Source: an uncultured Prevotella sp.
GTDB taxonomy: Bacteria; Bacteroidota; Bacteroidia; Bacteroidales; Bacteroidaceae
Length of the DNA: 39,466 nt
Direction: 5' to 3'
Assembly: GCA_934229335.1 (NCBI GenBank)
Contig: CAKQDQ010000011.1
Location: 1 to 39,466 of the forward strand
Position numbers and translations under genes: made by a program. Shown here piece after piece: positions 1 through 7,182 of the stretch (the first letter of the stretch is position 1; each line of letters starts with the position of its first letter). The notes beneath the pieces were generated by a model, which ran no database searches, had not been told where the DNA came from, and worked only from the letters and a program-made list of their open reading frames with translations.

Positions 1-1025
1 AAGTCCTGAGCAGAACGCAAGTGCTGGCTCCAAGACATCTCACTAACGTGGATAAGACCCTCAACACCAGGAGCAACCTCTACGAATGCGCCGTAATCAG
101 CAATAACGACTACCTTACCCTTAATGCGGTCGCCAACCTTGAGGTTAGGATCGAGAGCATCCCATGGGTGTGGAGTGAGCTGCTTGATACCGAGAGCGAT
201 ACGCTTCTTCTCGTCATCAAAGTCAAGGATAACTACCTTAACCTTCTGATCAAGCTGAACAACCTCGTGTGGATCGCTTACGCGGCCCCAAGAGAGGTCT
301 GTGATATGAACGAGACCGTCAACACCACCGAGGTCGATGAATACACCGTATGAAGTGATGTTCTTAACAGTTCCTTCGTAAACCTGACCCTTCTCGAGCT
401 TAGACATAATCTCCTTCTTCTGAGCTTCAATCTCAGCCTCGATGAGAGCCTTGTGTGAAACGACAACGTTACGGAACTCCTGGTTGATCTTAACAACCTT
501 GAACTCCATTGTCTTGCCTACGAATACGTCGTAGTCGCGGATAGGATGCACGTCAATCTGTGAACCTGGGAGGAATGCCTCGATGCCAAATACATCAACA
601 ATCATACCACCCTTAGTGCGGCACTTGATGAAGCCCTGGATAATCTCCTCGTTCTCAAGAGCAGCATTAACGCGATCCCAGCTCTTGCTCAGGCGAGCCT
701 TCTTGTGAGAAAGGATGAGCTGTCCCTTCTTATCCTCCTGATTCTCGACGTAAACTTCTACCTTATCGCCTACCTTCAGGTCTGGATTGTAACGGAATTC
801 AGATGCGGCGATGATACCGTCGCTCTTATAACCGATGTTTACGATAACCTCTTTCTTGTCGATAGAGATTACTGTGCCCTCTACAACCTGGCCCTCAGAG
901 ACCTTGTTAAGAGTTGCATCATAAGAAGCTTCCTGAGCCTCCTTGCTTTCGCTTGATGTACCGCCGTTCTCGAACTCGTCCCAGTTGAAATCTTCGAGTG
1001 GCTGTACGTTTTTAAAGTTAGACAT
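1..1025 (-). CDS. rpsA: 30S ribosomal protein S1 (5' part, runs off window)
   Basis: Reading the minus strand from the ATG at 1025 gives an open frame with no stop to the window edge, about 341 residues of a protein usually near 600 in Bacteroidetes. It begins MSNFKNVQPLEDFNWDEFE, an acidic start, and then carries successive S1 (OB-fold) repeats. Recognisable pieces are GQVVEGTVISIDKKEVIVNI, GGMIVDVFGIEAFLPGSQID, YGVFIDLGGVDGLVHITDLS and YGAFVEVAPGVEGLIHVSEM. S1 binds mRNA on the small ribosomal subunit and helps initiate translation, which matters in a phylum that makes little use of Shine-Dalgarno pairing. A TACCTTTG -7 box (1075-1082) precedes a leader of about 45 bases. The 3' end is missing only because the window stops. 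Identification is very secure. Confidence 0.97.
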   Translation of the reverse strand, partial: MSNFKNVQPLEDFNWDEFENGGTSSESKEAQEASYDATLNKVSEGQVVEGTVISIDKKEVIVNIGYKSDGIIAASEFRYNPDLKVGDKVEVYVENQEDKKGQLILSHKKARLSKSWDRVNAALENEEIIQGFIKCRTKGGMIVDVFGIEAFLPGSQIDVHPIRDYDVFVGKTMEFKVVKINQEFRNVVVSHKALIEAEIEAQKKEIMSKLEKGQVYEGTVKNITSYGVFIDLGGVDGLVHITDLSWGRVSDPHEVVQLDQKVKVVILDFDDEKKRIALGIKQLTPHPWDALDPNLKVGDRIKGKVVVIADYGAFVEVAPGVEGLIHVSEMSWSQHLRSAQD

Positions 1026-1074
1026 AAATGATTAAATATTTTTTTAATGACTCCTCAACATGAAAAGCCGAGTG

Positions 1075-1082
1075 CAAAGGTA
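1075..1082 (-). promoter_or_regulatory. -7 box of rpsA promoter
   Basis: On the minus strand this reads TACCTTTG, matching the Bacteroidetes primary sigma factor consensus TAnnTTTG. It lies 50 bases before the rpsA ATG. No convincing TTTG -33 box is visible. Confidence 0.7.
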
Positions 1083-1199
1083 CTACTTTTTTATTTAACA
1101 TAAGGTACACGACCATTTATAGCATCTATTTTTTATATTTATTTAACTTTACGTACTAAGTTTTACGTCTATTTCTTTATGTTTTATATAGAATATTAT

Positions 1200-1207
1200 T
1201 ACCTTTG
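1200..1207 (+). promoter_or_regulatory. -7 box of mltG promoter
   Basis: TACCTTTG, 26 bases before the mltG ATG, matches the Bacteroidetes TAnnTTTG consensus. It is divergent from the rpsA promoter in the same 208-base gap. The -33 region is only loosely conserved. Confidence 0.7.
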
Positions 1208-1233
1208 CACGATAAAAGAAAGAAAACGACATT

Positions 1234-2256
1234 ATGACACTTACAAAAAAACAGTTTATTTTAGGGCTGACCGCTATTATAGCCCTATTTATTGCTTTCA
1301 CGGCATACTGTCTCTTTGCTCCGTTAAACAAAGGTAAGGACACCGTATATCTTTACATTGACGATGACGACAACATTGACTCTCTCTCTGCTAAACTCGC
1401 CATCAACTGTAATGGCTTAGGCTCTGCCGCTCTCACCATCATGACACGCCATTCTGGTTATCGCAATAATATACGCTCTGGTCGTTACGAGATTCTCCCT
1501 TCTACTGGAGCATTGCAGCTGTATCGCCACCTGCGCAACGGTCAGCAGGCTCCTGTCAAGCTCACTATACCATCCGTTCGCACACCTGAACGTCTTGCAG
1601 AAGAACTGTCTGAGAAGCTGATGATGAGTAAAGAGGCACTGCTTACATATTTAGAGAACAATGATTCTTGCGCTGCATACAATGCTGACACGGCTTCTAT
1701 CATGGCGATGTTTATTCCCAACACCTACGAGGTTTATTGGAATATCAGCATACCTAAATTTCTTAAGAAGATGCAGACTGAGCATGACGCCTTCTGGAGC
1801 GGAAACAGGAAGGATAAGGCTGACGCTCTGGGACTTACGCCTTTAGAGGTAACAACGATGGCTTCTATCGTTGATGAGGAAACTGCTAACAATGCAGAAA
1901 AACCCATGGTGGCTGGTATGTACTACAATCGTCTTAAGCGGGGCATGCCACTGCAAGCCGACCCTACTATCAAGTTTGCACTAAAGCAATTTGAACTGCG
2001 TCGTATATACAACAACATGCTGCGCGTGAAGTCTCCATATAACACTTACGTCAACACCGGATTGCCCCCAGGTCCTATCCGCATACCGAGCGTGGCTGGC
2101 ATTGATGCCGTGCTCAACTTGGTGAAGCACGACTATCTATATATGTGTGCTAAAGAGGATTTCTCTGGTACTCACAACTTCGCCCGCACTTACTCTGAGC
2201 ACCTTGCCAATGCTGCCAAGTATAGCAAGGCTCTTAACAATAGAGGTATAAAGTAG
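1234..2256 (+). CDS. mltG: Endolytic murein transglycosylase MltG (YceG-like)
   Basis: A 340-residue inner-membrane protein. It has a short cytoplasmic start, one membrane segment at about residues 8-28 (FILGLTAIIALFIAFTAYCL), and a periplasmic YceG domain. MltG cuts nascent glycan strands inside the chain and sets where peptidoglycan polymerisation ends. The family active-site block is clear: ASIVDEET (210-217, containing the catalytic Glu), followed by GMYYNRLKRGMPLQADPT and GLPPGPIRIPS. Length is usual for the family. The start is taken at 1234, 26 bases behind the -7 box, with no Shine-Dalgarno. The gene is monocistronic, ended by the hairpin at 2402-2458. The product is very secure. Confidence 0.95.
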   Translation: MTLTKKQFILGLTAIIALFIAFTAYCLFAPLNKGKDTVYLYIDDDDNIDSLSAKLAINCNGLGSAALTIMTRHSGYRNNIRSGRYEILPSTGALQLYRHLRNGQQAPVKLTIPSVRTPERLAEELSEKLMMSKEALLTYLENNDSCAAYNADTASIMAMFIPNTYEVYWNISIPKFLKKMQTEHDAFWSGNRKDKADALGLTPLEVTTMASIVDEETANNAEKPMVAGMYYNRLKRGMPLQADPTIKFALKQFELRRIYNNMLRVKSPYNTYVNTGLPPGPIRIPSVAGIDAVLNLVKHDYLYMCAKEDFSGTHNFARTYSEHLANAAKYSKALNNRGIK

Positions 2257-2294
2257 TCTGTACAACCATGAACGGTATTTTTTAGAAAATGGAG

Positions 2295-2507
2295 ATTTCC
2301 TTAATTTACCATTTTCAACGCTATATAACAATAAAATTGTATATTGCTTATTTTCAAAGCATTAAGCGATCATAAAACAAAAGCATACTGATTACATTGC
2401 GAAAAGGGCTCTTTTATAGTGTAAAAGCATAGATATTACACCGTAAAAGAGCCCTTTTTGCATTGCTATATGATAGCGTTCACGTCATTTCCCAAATTTA
2501 CCATTTT
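2295..2507. repeat. ~213-bp composite repeat element A (direct-repeat bounded, palindrome array inside)
   Basis: A 21-base motif (ATTTCC, two variable bases, AATTTACCATTTT) occurs at 2295-2315 and again at 2487-2507, 192 bases apart. Between them is an array of 13-base imperfect palindromes at an exact 22-base period: 2391 ATTACATTGCGAA, 2413 TTTATAGTGTAAA, 2435 ATTACACCGTAAA, and a degenerate 2457 TTTGCATTGCTAT. The same layout, in the opposite orientation, occurs at 15044-15257, so this is a dispersed repeat family. It fills most of the 425-base gap behind mltG. No coding sequence is seen in it. Confidence 0.75.
2402..2458 (+). terminator. Strong hairpin terminator behind mltG
   Basis: A perfect 15-bp stem, AAAAGGGCTCTTTTA (2402-2416) with its complement at 2444-2458, is followed by T. 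An inner GTGTAA/TTACAC helix continues the stem towards the tip. The A-run on the left makes it potentially bidirectional. It coincides with the centre of repeat element A. Confidence 0.8.
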
Positions 2508-2605
2508 TTACGACTTCATTAAGTCCCCACCCAGAAAGACGCATTTTTGTTTGCTTAGTAATATTTTTTCTCTCGCAAAGAGGTGGATTTTCGCCGAAAA
2601 AGAAG

Positions 2606-2613
2606 TAACTTTG
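2606..2613 (+). promoter_or_regulatory. -7 box of the lyase gene promoter
   Basis: TAACTTTG matches the Bacteroidetes TAnnTTTG consensus and lies 69 bases before the ATG at 2682. The leader behind it holds a perfect 21-base tandem duplication. Confidence 0.6.
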
Positions 2614-2627
2614 TAGCACAATTCGTT

Positions 2628-2669
2628 ACTTAACTACACATTATTTATACTTAACTACACATTATTTAT
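2628..2669. repeat. Perfect 21-bp tandem duplication in a 5' leader
   Basis: Bases 2628-2648 are repeated exactly at 2649-2669 (the unit begins ACTTAACTACACATTA). The copies sit between the -7 box at 2606 and the start codon at 2682, so copy number would change leader length and accessibility. Confidence 0.9.
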
Positions 2670-2681
2670 ATTAAGGCGCAC

Positions 2682-5660
2682 ATGAAACGCATTTCCCTAC
2701 TATACTTATTACTCTTCCTCTTTACCATGTTCCCTACTTTTTCGTCTGCCGCAAGCCAATGGATTGTAGAGGCAGAAAAGGATGGTTACGTCACTTGGAG
2801 TAAGGACTCGGTGGCTGACATTCATGCTCCTGGCGGACTGACTCTATGGAACAAGACGCTTATGAAGGGCAACGTGGTTATTGAATACGAAGCGCGCATC
2901 GTGGGCGATGGGCGTATCTCTGACCTCAACTGCTTCTGGATGGCGAGCGACCCTACTGCCAAAGATGTTTTTGTAAATGCAAAGAAGCGTGGCGGTAGGT
3001 TCGTTAATTCTTACACTCTGAACCTGTATTATATGGGATATGGCGGCAACTACAACGCTACCACTCGCTTTCGTCGTTACAATGGTGATGTTAGAGGGGT
3101 AACAGACGCTAAATATCGCCCTGCTATTTTGCGTGAATATACGGATAAGAAGCACATGATTGAGGGAGGCCATTGGTACAAAATACGCTTGGAGGCTATC
3201 GACGGACACGCTAAATTTATTATTGACGGGGAGTGCATAGTGGACTATACCGACCCTACCCCATTGGAGGAGGGCTACTTCGGATTCCGTACCACATTGG
3301 CTCACGCTCAACTTCGTAACTTCCGTTTTACGTCTTCACCTGCTGTTCCACGCAATGGTAACTGCGCATTGTTGTTAGAACGGGGTGGAAAAGGAAAAGG
3401 TGAAGCTATTGAACTGAACGATGTCACGAGTGCTAAGCGTAACGACAGCGAGGGAATAACGTTCGGAGTGCCTTTCGCTATGGGTGAGTTAAAGGCGGAC
3501 GAGGCTCTTACCTTGAAACAAGGCAAGAACGTATTGCCGTCTGACCAGTGGACTCTCGCCTCATGGCCCGACGGTAGTGTGAAATGGAAAGCTATCGCCG
3601 CGGTGAAGGGAAATGGGGTTAATAACAATGGGAAAGCAGCGTTTCCGCTTCTTCATTTTTCTGACAACGGAATGTTGTTCGACAGTATTTTGGTCGGTGA
3701 AAAGAAGTGTTTAGGCAAGGCTTGGGTGGAGTGTAACGGAAAGATGCTACCAACTCGTAGAATTATCGAGGAACAAATGGGCAACGTAAGGTGGTGCTGG
3801 AAGATGGAAGGTGACAACTTCATCGTCAGACTTTATGCCTATCGTGGCAGCAATGAGATAAAGATTACTCACACATTTTTTGTTGATTCTACTGTCAACG
3901 CCGATGGATTACGCTCATTAGCGGTGCGTTTTGAGGTACCGATGAACGGTGAAAACCATTTCCGTAAGGTGATGTTCCTTACCGACTCCACACGGGTTAA
4001 GACGATGGACGTAAAACCTCTCATTGCCCGTCGTCCCATAAACCTTGACGATAACGGTGTGCCTACCGACGAACGTAGCCGCGATATCCTTGCACAGATA
4101 GCGTCATGGGACGGCTTTCGTCTCTCTCAGCTTTCGCCAAACGGGTTCTCTATCCGCAAGAGGGCAACGTCTTTGTCGCCTTGGATTGGTACTATAGAGG
4201 GACACAGAGCACCTGGTGTTGTTGCCATTGGTGACAGAAAGCACAGCGTTGCCTTCCACCTCGCAGACTTCTGGCAGTCTTATCCCTCAACACTTCAGGT
4301 GGACGGAGCACGTGACAACGATGCTACGGTGAGCCTCTATCTATGGAGTCCCGAAGCTGAAGCAATGTCTTTCGCTCATTATGACACTATTCCACACGGC
4401 TTAGAGGCTGCCTACGAGGATGTACAAAAGGGCATGAGCACAGCCAACGGCATAGCGAGAACATCTGAGATTTACCTTACTCTGTCTACTAACGGCATCG
4501 ACAGCCTGTCGAGGGCATTGCCTAATGTGGCAGAACACTCACAACTGCTACCCTCTCCCAAATATCTTCACCGCAAGAGGGCATTTGGTATATGGAGTCT
4601 CGACAAGGGAACGGCACTCGATTCCACCATATATAATATTGTGAAGTCTTACGCGTCAGAACAGGAACGCAACGCTTGGTATGGGTTCTTTAACTATGGT
4701 GACGTGATGCACACGTATGACGCCTCACGTGATGAATGGCGATACGACGTGGGTGGATATGCTTGGGACAACACGGAATTAGCTTCTCCCGCAATGTTCT
4801 GGTATGAGTTTCTTCGCACAGGAAGCCCCGTCGCCTGGCGTATGGCGGTGGCAATGTGTCGACATAACGCTGAGGTTGACTGCTACCATCGTGGCGTTCA
4901 CGCTGGACTTGGCACCCGACACAATGTTGTTCACTGGGGATGCGGAGCGAAAGAGGCACGCATTTCGCAGGCGTTCTTTAATCGATTCCTTTACTATCTC
5001 ACCGCTGACGAACGCACTGGCGACATAATGCACGAGGTGAAAGATGCTGACAAACTGCTCTATTCCCTCGACCCTATGCGTCTGGCGCAGCCTCGTTCCG
5101 ATAAATATCCATGCACTGCACCTGCTCGATTGCGTATAGGACCTGATTGGACGGCATACGCCAGCAACTGGTTTACGGAATGGGAGCGTACGGGCAACGA
5201 TGTTTACAGGGATAAGATTCTGACTGGAATGAGGAGCATTGCGGCTCTTCCACATGGCATTTTCAGCGGTCCAAAGGCGTTAGGTTATGACCCTGCAAGC
5301 GGCATCGTGTCGTGGGAGGGCGATAGTGCAGTGCAGAACACCAATCACCTGCTCTCTATCATGGGCGGATTTGAAATGATGAACGAGATAATGCTGTCGC
5401 TTACCACACCCGAATGGAATAAAACGTGGTTGCAACACGCTAAAGAATACAAAGAGAAGGCTTTTTCTTTGTCAAACAATAAATTTCGTATTCCACGCCT
5501 AAAGGCTTACGCTTATTGGCTCACTGGCAACAAATTTTACTACAATACTGCCGTTAACGATTTGAAAATCAACGACAAATTACAACCCACAAACGATGCG
5601 GCGACATCTGTATTAGACGCTATTTTTATGCAAGAAGTGATGCCTTTTACCAATGAATAG
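2682..5660 (+). CDS. Secreted polysaccharide lyase candidate: DUF6250-like domain plus PcRGLX/YetA-like (PL26-like) module
   Basis: A 992-residue exported protein with a clear signal peptide (about residues 1-24, hydrophobic, ending SSAAS). Residues about 26-215 look like a DUF6250 jelly-roll domain (HWYKIRLEAIDG, FIIDGECIVDYTDPTPLEEG, GYFGFRTTLAHAQLRNFRF). Residues about 250-330 resemble the N-terminal RIFT-barrel part of exo-rhamnogalacturonan lyases (FGVPFAMGELKADEAL, WTLASWPDGSVKWKAIA). The central part would be a beta-sandwich. The C-terminal part is Trp/Tyr/His-rich (GGYAWDNTELASPAMFWYEF, HRGVHAGLGTRHNVVHWGC) and fits an alpha/alpha toroid. Such enzymes remove unsaturated disaccharides from rhamnogalacturonan I ends. 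No SusC/SusD pair or other pectin gene is beside it, so it appears to stand alone. The domain assignment is from memory of the families; the substrate is inference. Confidence 0.65.
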   Translation: MKRISLLYLLLFLFTMFPTFSSAASQWIVEAEKDGYVTWSKDSVADIHAPGGLTLWNKTLMKGNVVIEYEARIVGDGRISDLNCFWMASDPTAKDVFVNAKKRGGRFVNSYTLNLYYMGYGGNYNATTRFRRYNGDVRGVTDAKYRPAILREYTDKKHMIEGGHWYKIRLEAIDGHAKFIIDGECIVDYTDPTPLEEGYFGFRTTLAHAQLRNFRFTSSPAVPRNGNCALLLERGGKGKGEAIELNDVTSAKRNDSEGITFGVPFAMGELKADEALTLKQGKNVLPSDQWTLASWPDGSVKWKAIAAVKGNGVNNNGKAAFPLLHFSDNGMLFDSILVGEKKCLGKAWVECNGKMLPTRRIIEEQMGNVRWCWKMEGDNFIVRLYAYRGSNEIKITHTFFVDSTVNADGLRSLAVRFEVPMNGENHFRKVMFLTDSTRVKTMDVKPLIARRPINLDDNGVPTDERSRDILAQIASWDGFRLSQLSPNGFSIRKRATSLSPWIGTIEGHRAPGVVAIGDRKHSVAFHLADFWQSYPSTLQVDGARDNDATVSLYLWSPEAEAMSFAHYDTIPHGLEAAYEDVQKGMSTANGIARTSEIYLTLSTNGIDSLSRALPNVAEHSQLLPSPKYLHRKRAFGIWSLDKGTALDSTIYNIVKSYASEQERNAWYGFFNYGDVMHTYDASRDEWRYDVGGYAWDNTELASPAMFWYEFLRTGSPVAWRMAVAMCRHNAEVDCYHRGVHAGLGTRHNVVHWGCGAKEARISQAFFNRFLYYLTADERTGDIMHEVKDADKLLYSLDPMRLAQPRSDKYPCTAPARLRIGPDWTAYASNWFTEWERTGNDVYRDKILTGMRSIAALPHGIFSGPKALGYDPASGIVSWEGDSAVQNTNHLLSIMGGFEMMNEIMLSLTTPEWNKTWLQHAKEYKEKAFSLSNNKFRIPRLKAYAYWLTGNKFYYNTAVNDLKINDKLQPTNDAATSVLDAIFMQEVMPFTNE

Positions 5661-5685
5661 TGGTGGATATAACATACATTTGGTA

Positions 5686-5716
5686 TTTGTCACATTAGAA
5701 AAAAGCTGTAACTTTG
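5686..5716 (+). promoter_or_regulatory. metY promoter (-33 TTTG and -7 TAACTTTG)
   Basis: TTTG at 5686-5689 and TAACTTTG at 5709-5716 are separated by 19 bases, the expected Bacteroidetes spacing. This is the best-formed promoter in the window. The start codon is at 5768. No SAM or other riboswitch fold was recognised in the short leader. Confidence 0.8.
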
Positions 5717-5767
5717 CACTCAGAAATAAGAAAGAAACATACAAACAACAAATAAAACGATAGAAAT

Positions 5768-7057
5768 ATGAGCACAAACAAAAACTTACACATTGAAACT
5801 CTCGCACTCCACGTAGGCCAAGAGCAGGCTGACCCAGTAACTGATTCACGTGCAGTGCCTATATATCAGACTACATCTTACGTCTTCCACAACTCACAAC
5901 ACGCTGCCGACCGTTTCGGACTTCGTGACGCTGGTAACATCTACGGTCGTCTTACCAACTCTACTCAGGGTGTTTTCGAGGATCGTATCGCTGCGCTTGA
6001 AGGCGGTGTTGCTGGTCTTGCCGTTGCAAGTGGTGCCGCTGCTGTGACTTATGCACTGCAGAACATCGTAGGAGCTGGTGACCATATCGTGGCTGCTGAT
6101 AACCTTTACGGTGGTAGCTTCAACCTTATCACTCACACATTCGCTAACCTTGGCATCACGAACACCATCGTTAATGTTAACGATCTCGACGCTCTTGAGA
6201 AGGCTATTCAGCCTAACACTAAGGTTGTTTATGCTGAAACATTCGGCAACCCTAACTCAGACGTTACCAATCTCGAGGCTGTAGCAGAGGTTGCACACCG
6301 TCATAACATCGTATTCATTGTCGATAACACTTTCGCTCCTATCGTTATTCGTCCTTTGGAGCACGGTGCTGACATCGTAGTTCATTCTGCTACTAAGTTC
6401 ATTGGTGGTCACGGATCATCTCTCGGCGGTGTTATCGTTGACGGAGGTAAGTTTGATTGGAAGGCAAACGCTGACAAGTACCCAACAATAGCAAAGCCAG
6501 ACCCATCTTATCACGGTGCTATCTTCGCTGATGTAGCTGGTCCAGCAGCATTCGTAACACGTATTCGTGCCGTGATTCTGCGCGATACTGGTGCTACTAT
6601 CTCTCCATTCAACGCATGGATACTGCTTCAGGGCACTGAGTCTTTGCCTCTCCGCATAGAGCGTCACGTACAGAACGCGCTGAAGGTTGTAGAGTATCTT
6701 GCTAAGAATCCTAAGGTTGCTAAGGTTAATCACCCTTCACTGCCAGACCATCCTGACCACGCTCTCTACCAGAAGTACTTCCCTAATGGTGCAGGTTCTA
6801 TCTTTACGTTCGAGATTAAGGGCGGTGAGAAAGAGGCATGGAAGTTCATTGACAGCCTCAAGATTTTCTCTCTCCTCGCTAATGTGGCTGACGTTAAGTC
6901 ACTCGTGATACACCCTGCCACAACAACTCACTCTCAGATGACTCCTGAGGAGTTGGCTCAGCAGCACATTACGCCTTCTACTGTCCGCCTGTCTATCGGT
7001 GTTGAGCACATCGACGACATCATTGCAGACCTTGATCAGGCTTTCGCACAGATTTAA
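5768..7057 (+). CDS. metY: O-acetylhomoserine sulfhydrylase (O-acetylhomoserine aminocarboxypropyltransferase)
   Basis: A 429-residue cytoplasmic PLP enzyme of the Cys/Met metabolism family. It would combine O-acetylhomoserine with sulfide, giving homocysteine for methionine synthesis. Key landmarks are IETLALHVGQEQADPVTDSR at the start, YGRLTNSTQGVFEDRIAALE, the cofactor pocket EVAHRHNIVFIVDNTFAPIV, and the Schiff-base lysine K210 in VVHSATKFIGGHGSSLGG. The C-terminal SLLANVADVKSLVIHPATTT and LSIGVEHIDDIIADL blocks are also typical. Length fits the O-acetylhomoserine branch rather than the shorter cystathionine synthases. It stands alone with its own promoter and a hairpin terminator. Codons are strongly biased towards a few C-ending forms, suggesting high expression. 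Confidence 0.93.
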   Translation: MSTNKNLHIETLALHVGQEQADPVTDSRAVPIYQTTSYVFHNSQHAADRFGLRDAGNIYGRLTNSTQGVFEDRIAALEGGVAGLAVASGAAAVTYALQNIVGAGDHIVAADNLYGGSFNLITHTFANLGITNTIVNVNDLDALEKAIQPNTKVVYAETFGNPNSDVTNLEAVAEVAHRHNIVFIVDNTFAPIVIRPLEHGADIVVHSATKFIGGHGSSLGGVIVDGGKFDWKANADKYPTIAKPDPSYHGAIFADVAGPAAFVTRIRAVILRDTGATISPFNAWILLQGTESLPLRIERHVQNALKVVEYLAKNPKVAKVNHPSLPDHPDHALYQKYFPNGAGSIFTFEIKGGEKEAWKFIDSLKIFSLLANVADVKSLVIHPATTTHSQMTPEELAQQHITPSTVRLSIGVEHIDDIIADLDQAFAQI

Positions 7058-7077
7058 TCGTCATTAAATAACAACAT

Positions 7078-7126
7078 AAAAAAGGTTGTAAGTTACTGAA
7101 ATTCATCAGTACTTACAACCTTTTTT
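7078..7126. terminator. Bidirectional terminator between metY and the helicase gene
   Basis: A perfect 15-bp stem (7078-7092 with 7112-7126), extended by TACTGA/TCAGTA after one unpaired base, has A6 on one side and T6 on the other. It lies between the convergent metY and helicase genes and could stop transcription both ways. Confidence 0.9.
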
Positions 7127-7182
7127 CGTTGTTCTCATATTATGTTATCGCCTTTTTTACGTCTGCCTCTCTTTCTCATTAC

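Noticed and set aside
21..956. Plus-strand frames over the first kilobase
   Set aside because: They are antisense to the S1 repeats of rpsA.
5686..5700. Possible Pho half-site TGTCACA before metY
   Set aside because: Only one half-site is present, no 11-base partner, and it overlaps the ordinary -33 region of the metY promoter.
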